Shown here piece after piece: positions 5,836 through 6,097 of a stretch of DNA of 6,097 bases. The first letter of the stretch is position 1. Each line of letters begins with the position of its first letter. The position numbers and the translations under genes were made by a program. Source of the stretch: Helicobacter sp. (GTDB lineage: Bacteria; Campylobacterota; Campylobacteria; Campylobacterales; Helicobacteraceae); the NCBI GenBank assembly GCA_029264655.1, contig JARHZY010000138.1, forward strand, positions 1 to 6,097. The letters run 5' to 3'. The notes under the pieces were generated by a model. That model ran no database searches and was not told the DNA's origin. It worked only from the letters and a program-made list of their open reading frames with translations.

Positions 5836-5881
5836 CCAAAGCAAAAGACATATTATTAATATTTGACTTTTGCTCTTTTGG
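5836..5881 (+). terminator. Nested hairpin after hslU, probable terminator
   Basis: AGCAAAAG (5840-5847) pairs perfectly with CTTTTGCT (5867-5874). An inner stem ATATT/AATAT (5850-5854 with 5858-5862) sits in its loop, and an outer CCAA/TTGG (5836-5839 with 5878-5881) can extend it past a small bulge. It lies 12 bases after the hslU stop. T-rich DNA follows but there is no uninterrupted U-run, so efficiency is uncertain. A second CTTTTGCT at 5886-5893 offers an alternative partner. Confidence 0.5.
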
Positions 5882-5893
5882 CATTCTTTTGCT

Positions 5894-6097
5894 ACTAGCA
5901 TATGAAAGAAGTTTAATATTGTGGCTTTTAATGCCTACTATTTTCTTATATTTATTTATTATTTTATATTATAACAAAATGCTATTTTATTGAATCAAGC
6001 ACACACAAAAACTATCTCTTTAATATGTGATATTCCATATTTAACTATTATCTAACTTTTAAGGCTTTAAGGCTATATGCTAAATAATAAATTCAAT
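5894..6097. other. AT-rich tail without a supported gene
   Basis: This stretch contains many stops in every frame. The only items seen are TATATTATAA near 5964-5973, which could act as a -10 element for something to the right, and a short repeat AAGGCTTT/AAGGCTA near 6060-6075. No gene is called. Confidence 0.4.

Noticed and set aside
5931..5993. Possible 20-residue hydrophobic peptide (begins MPTIFLYLFIIL)
   Set aside because: It has no proper ribosome binding site, and short hydrophobic frames arise easily in such T-rich DNA. I see no antisense RNA promoter that would suggest a type I toxin.

Overview
The window looks like a piece of a Helicobacter chromosome, most likely an enterohepatic (non-pylori) species. 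The DNA is AT-rich (about one third G+C by eye). The AroA, HslV and HslU sequences read as Campylobacterota/Helicobacter versions, and the candidate promoters are of the extended TATAAT type without a clear -35. I cannot fix the species.

Left region, 1-1716: an accessory, decaying locus. It opens with the 3' part of a gene for a lipase-like (class 3 / alpha-beta hydrolase type) protein that ends before any GxSxG nucleophile elbow. A predicted outer-envelope lipoprotein follows at once (323-859). Overlapping the lipoprotein gene is a second copy of the lipase-like gene (837-1166), this time with its N-terminus but cut off early. About 200 bp of debris follows, in which pieces of the same family can still be read in shifted frames with stops. 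A 78-bp stretch of the two copies is about 94 % identical. The arrangement lipase-lipoprotein-lipase suggests a tandem array of paired modules. Toxin/effector plus lipoprotein immunity protein is a reasonable but unproven reading.

Middle region, 1660-3566: a housekeeping pair with its own promoter. aroA encodes EPSP synthase of the shikimate pathway. It overlaps by 10 bp a gene for a short YrdC/Sua5/TsaC-type protein, probably involved in making threonylcarbamoyl-AMP for the t6A tRNA modification. This neighbourhood differs from the pheS-pheT-aroA-ispH order of H. pylori.

Right region, 3567-6097: a 378-bp AT-rich intergenic stretch with two adjacent hairpins and a good -10 element leads into hslV-hslU. 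These encode the ClpQ-type peptidase and the ClpY-type AAA+ unfoldase of the HslVU protease. The genes overlap by ATGA and both look complete and catalytically intact. A nested hairpin follows hslU and probably acts as a terminator. The last 200 bp hold no gene I can support.

No tRNA, rRNA, CRISPR array or insertion-sequence gene is visible. The accessory module at the left end is the best candidate for something not well described.
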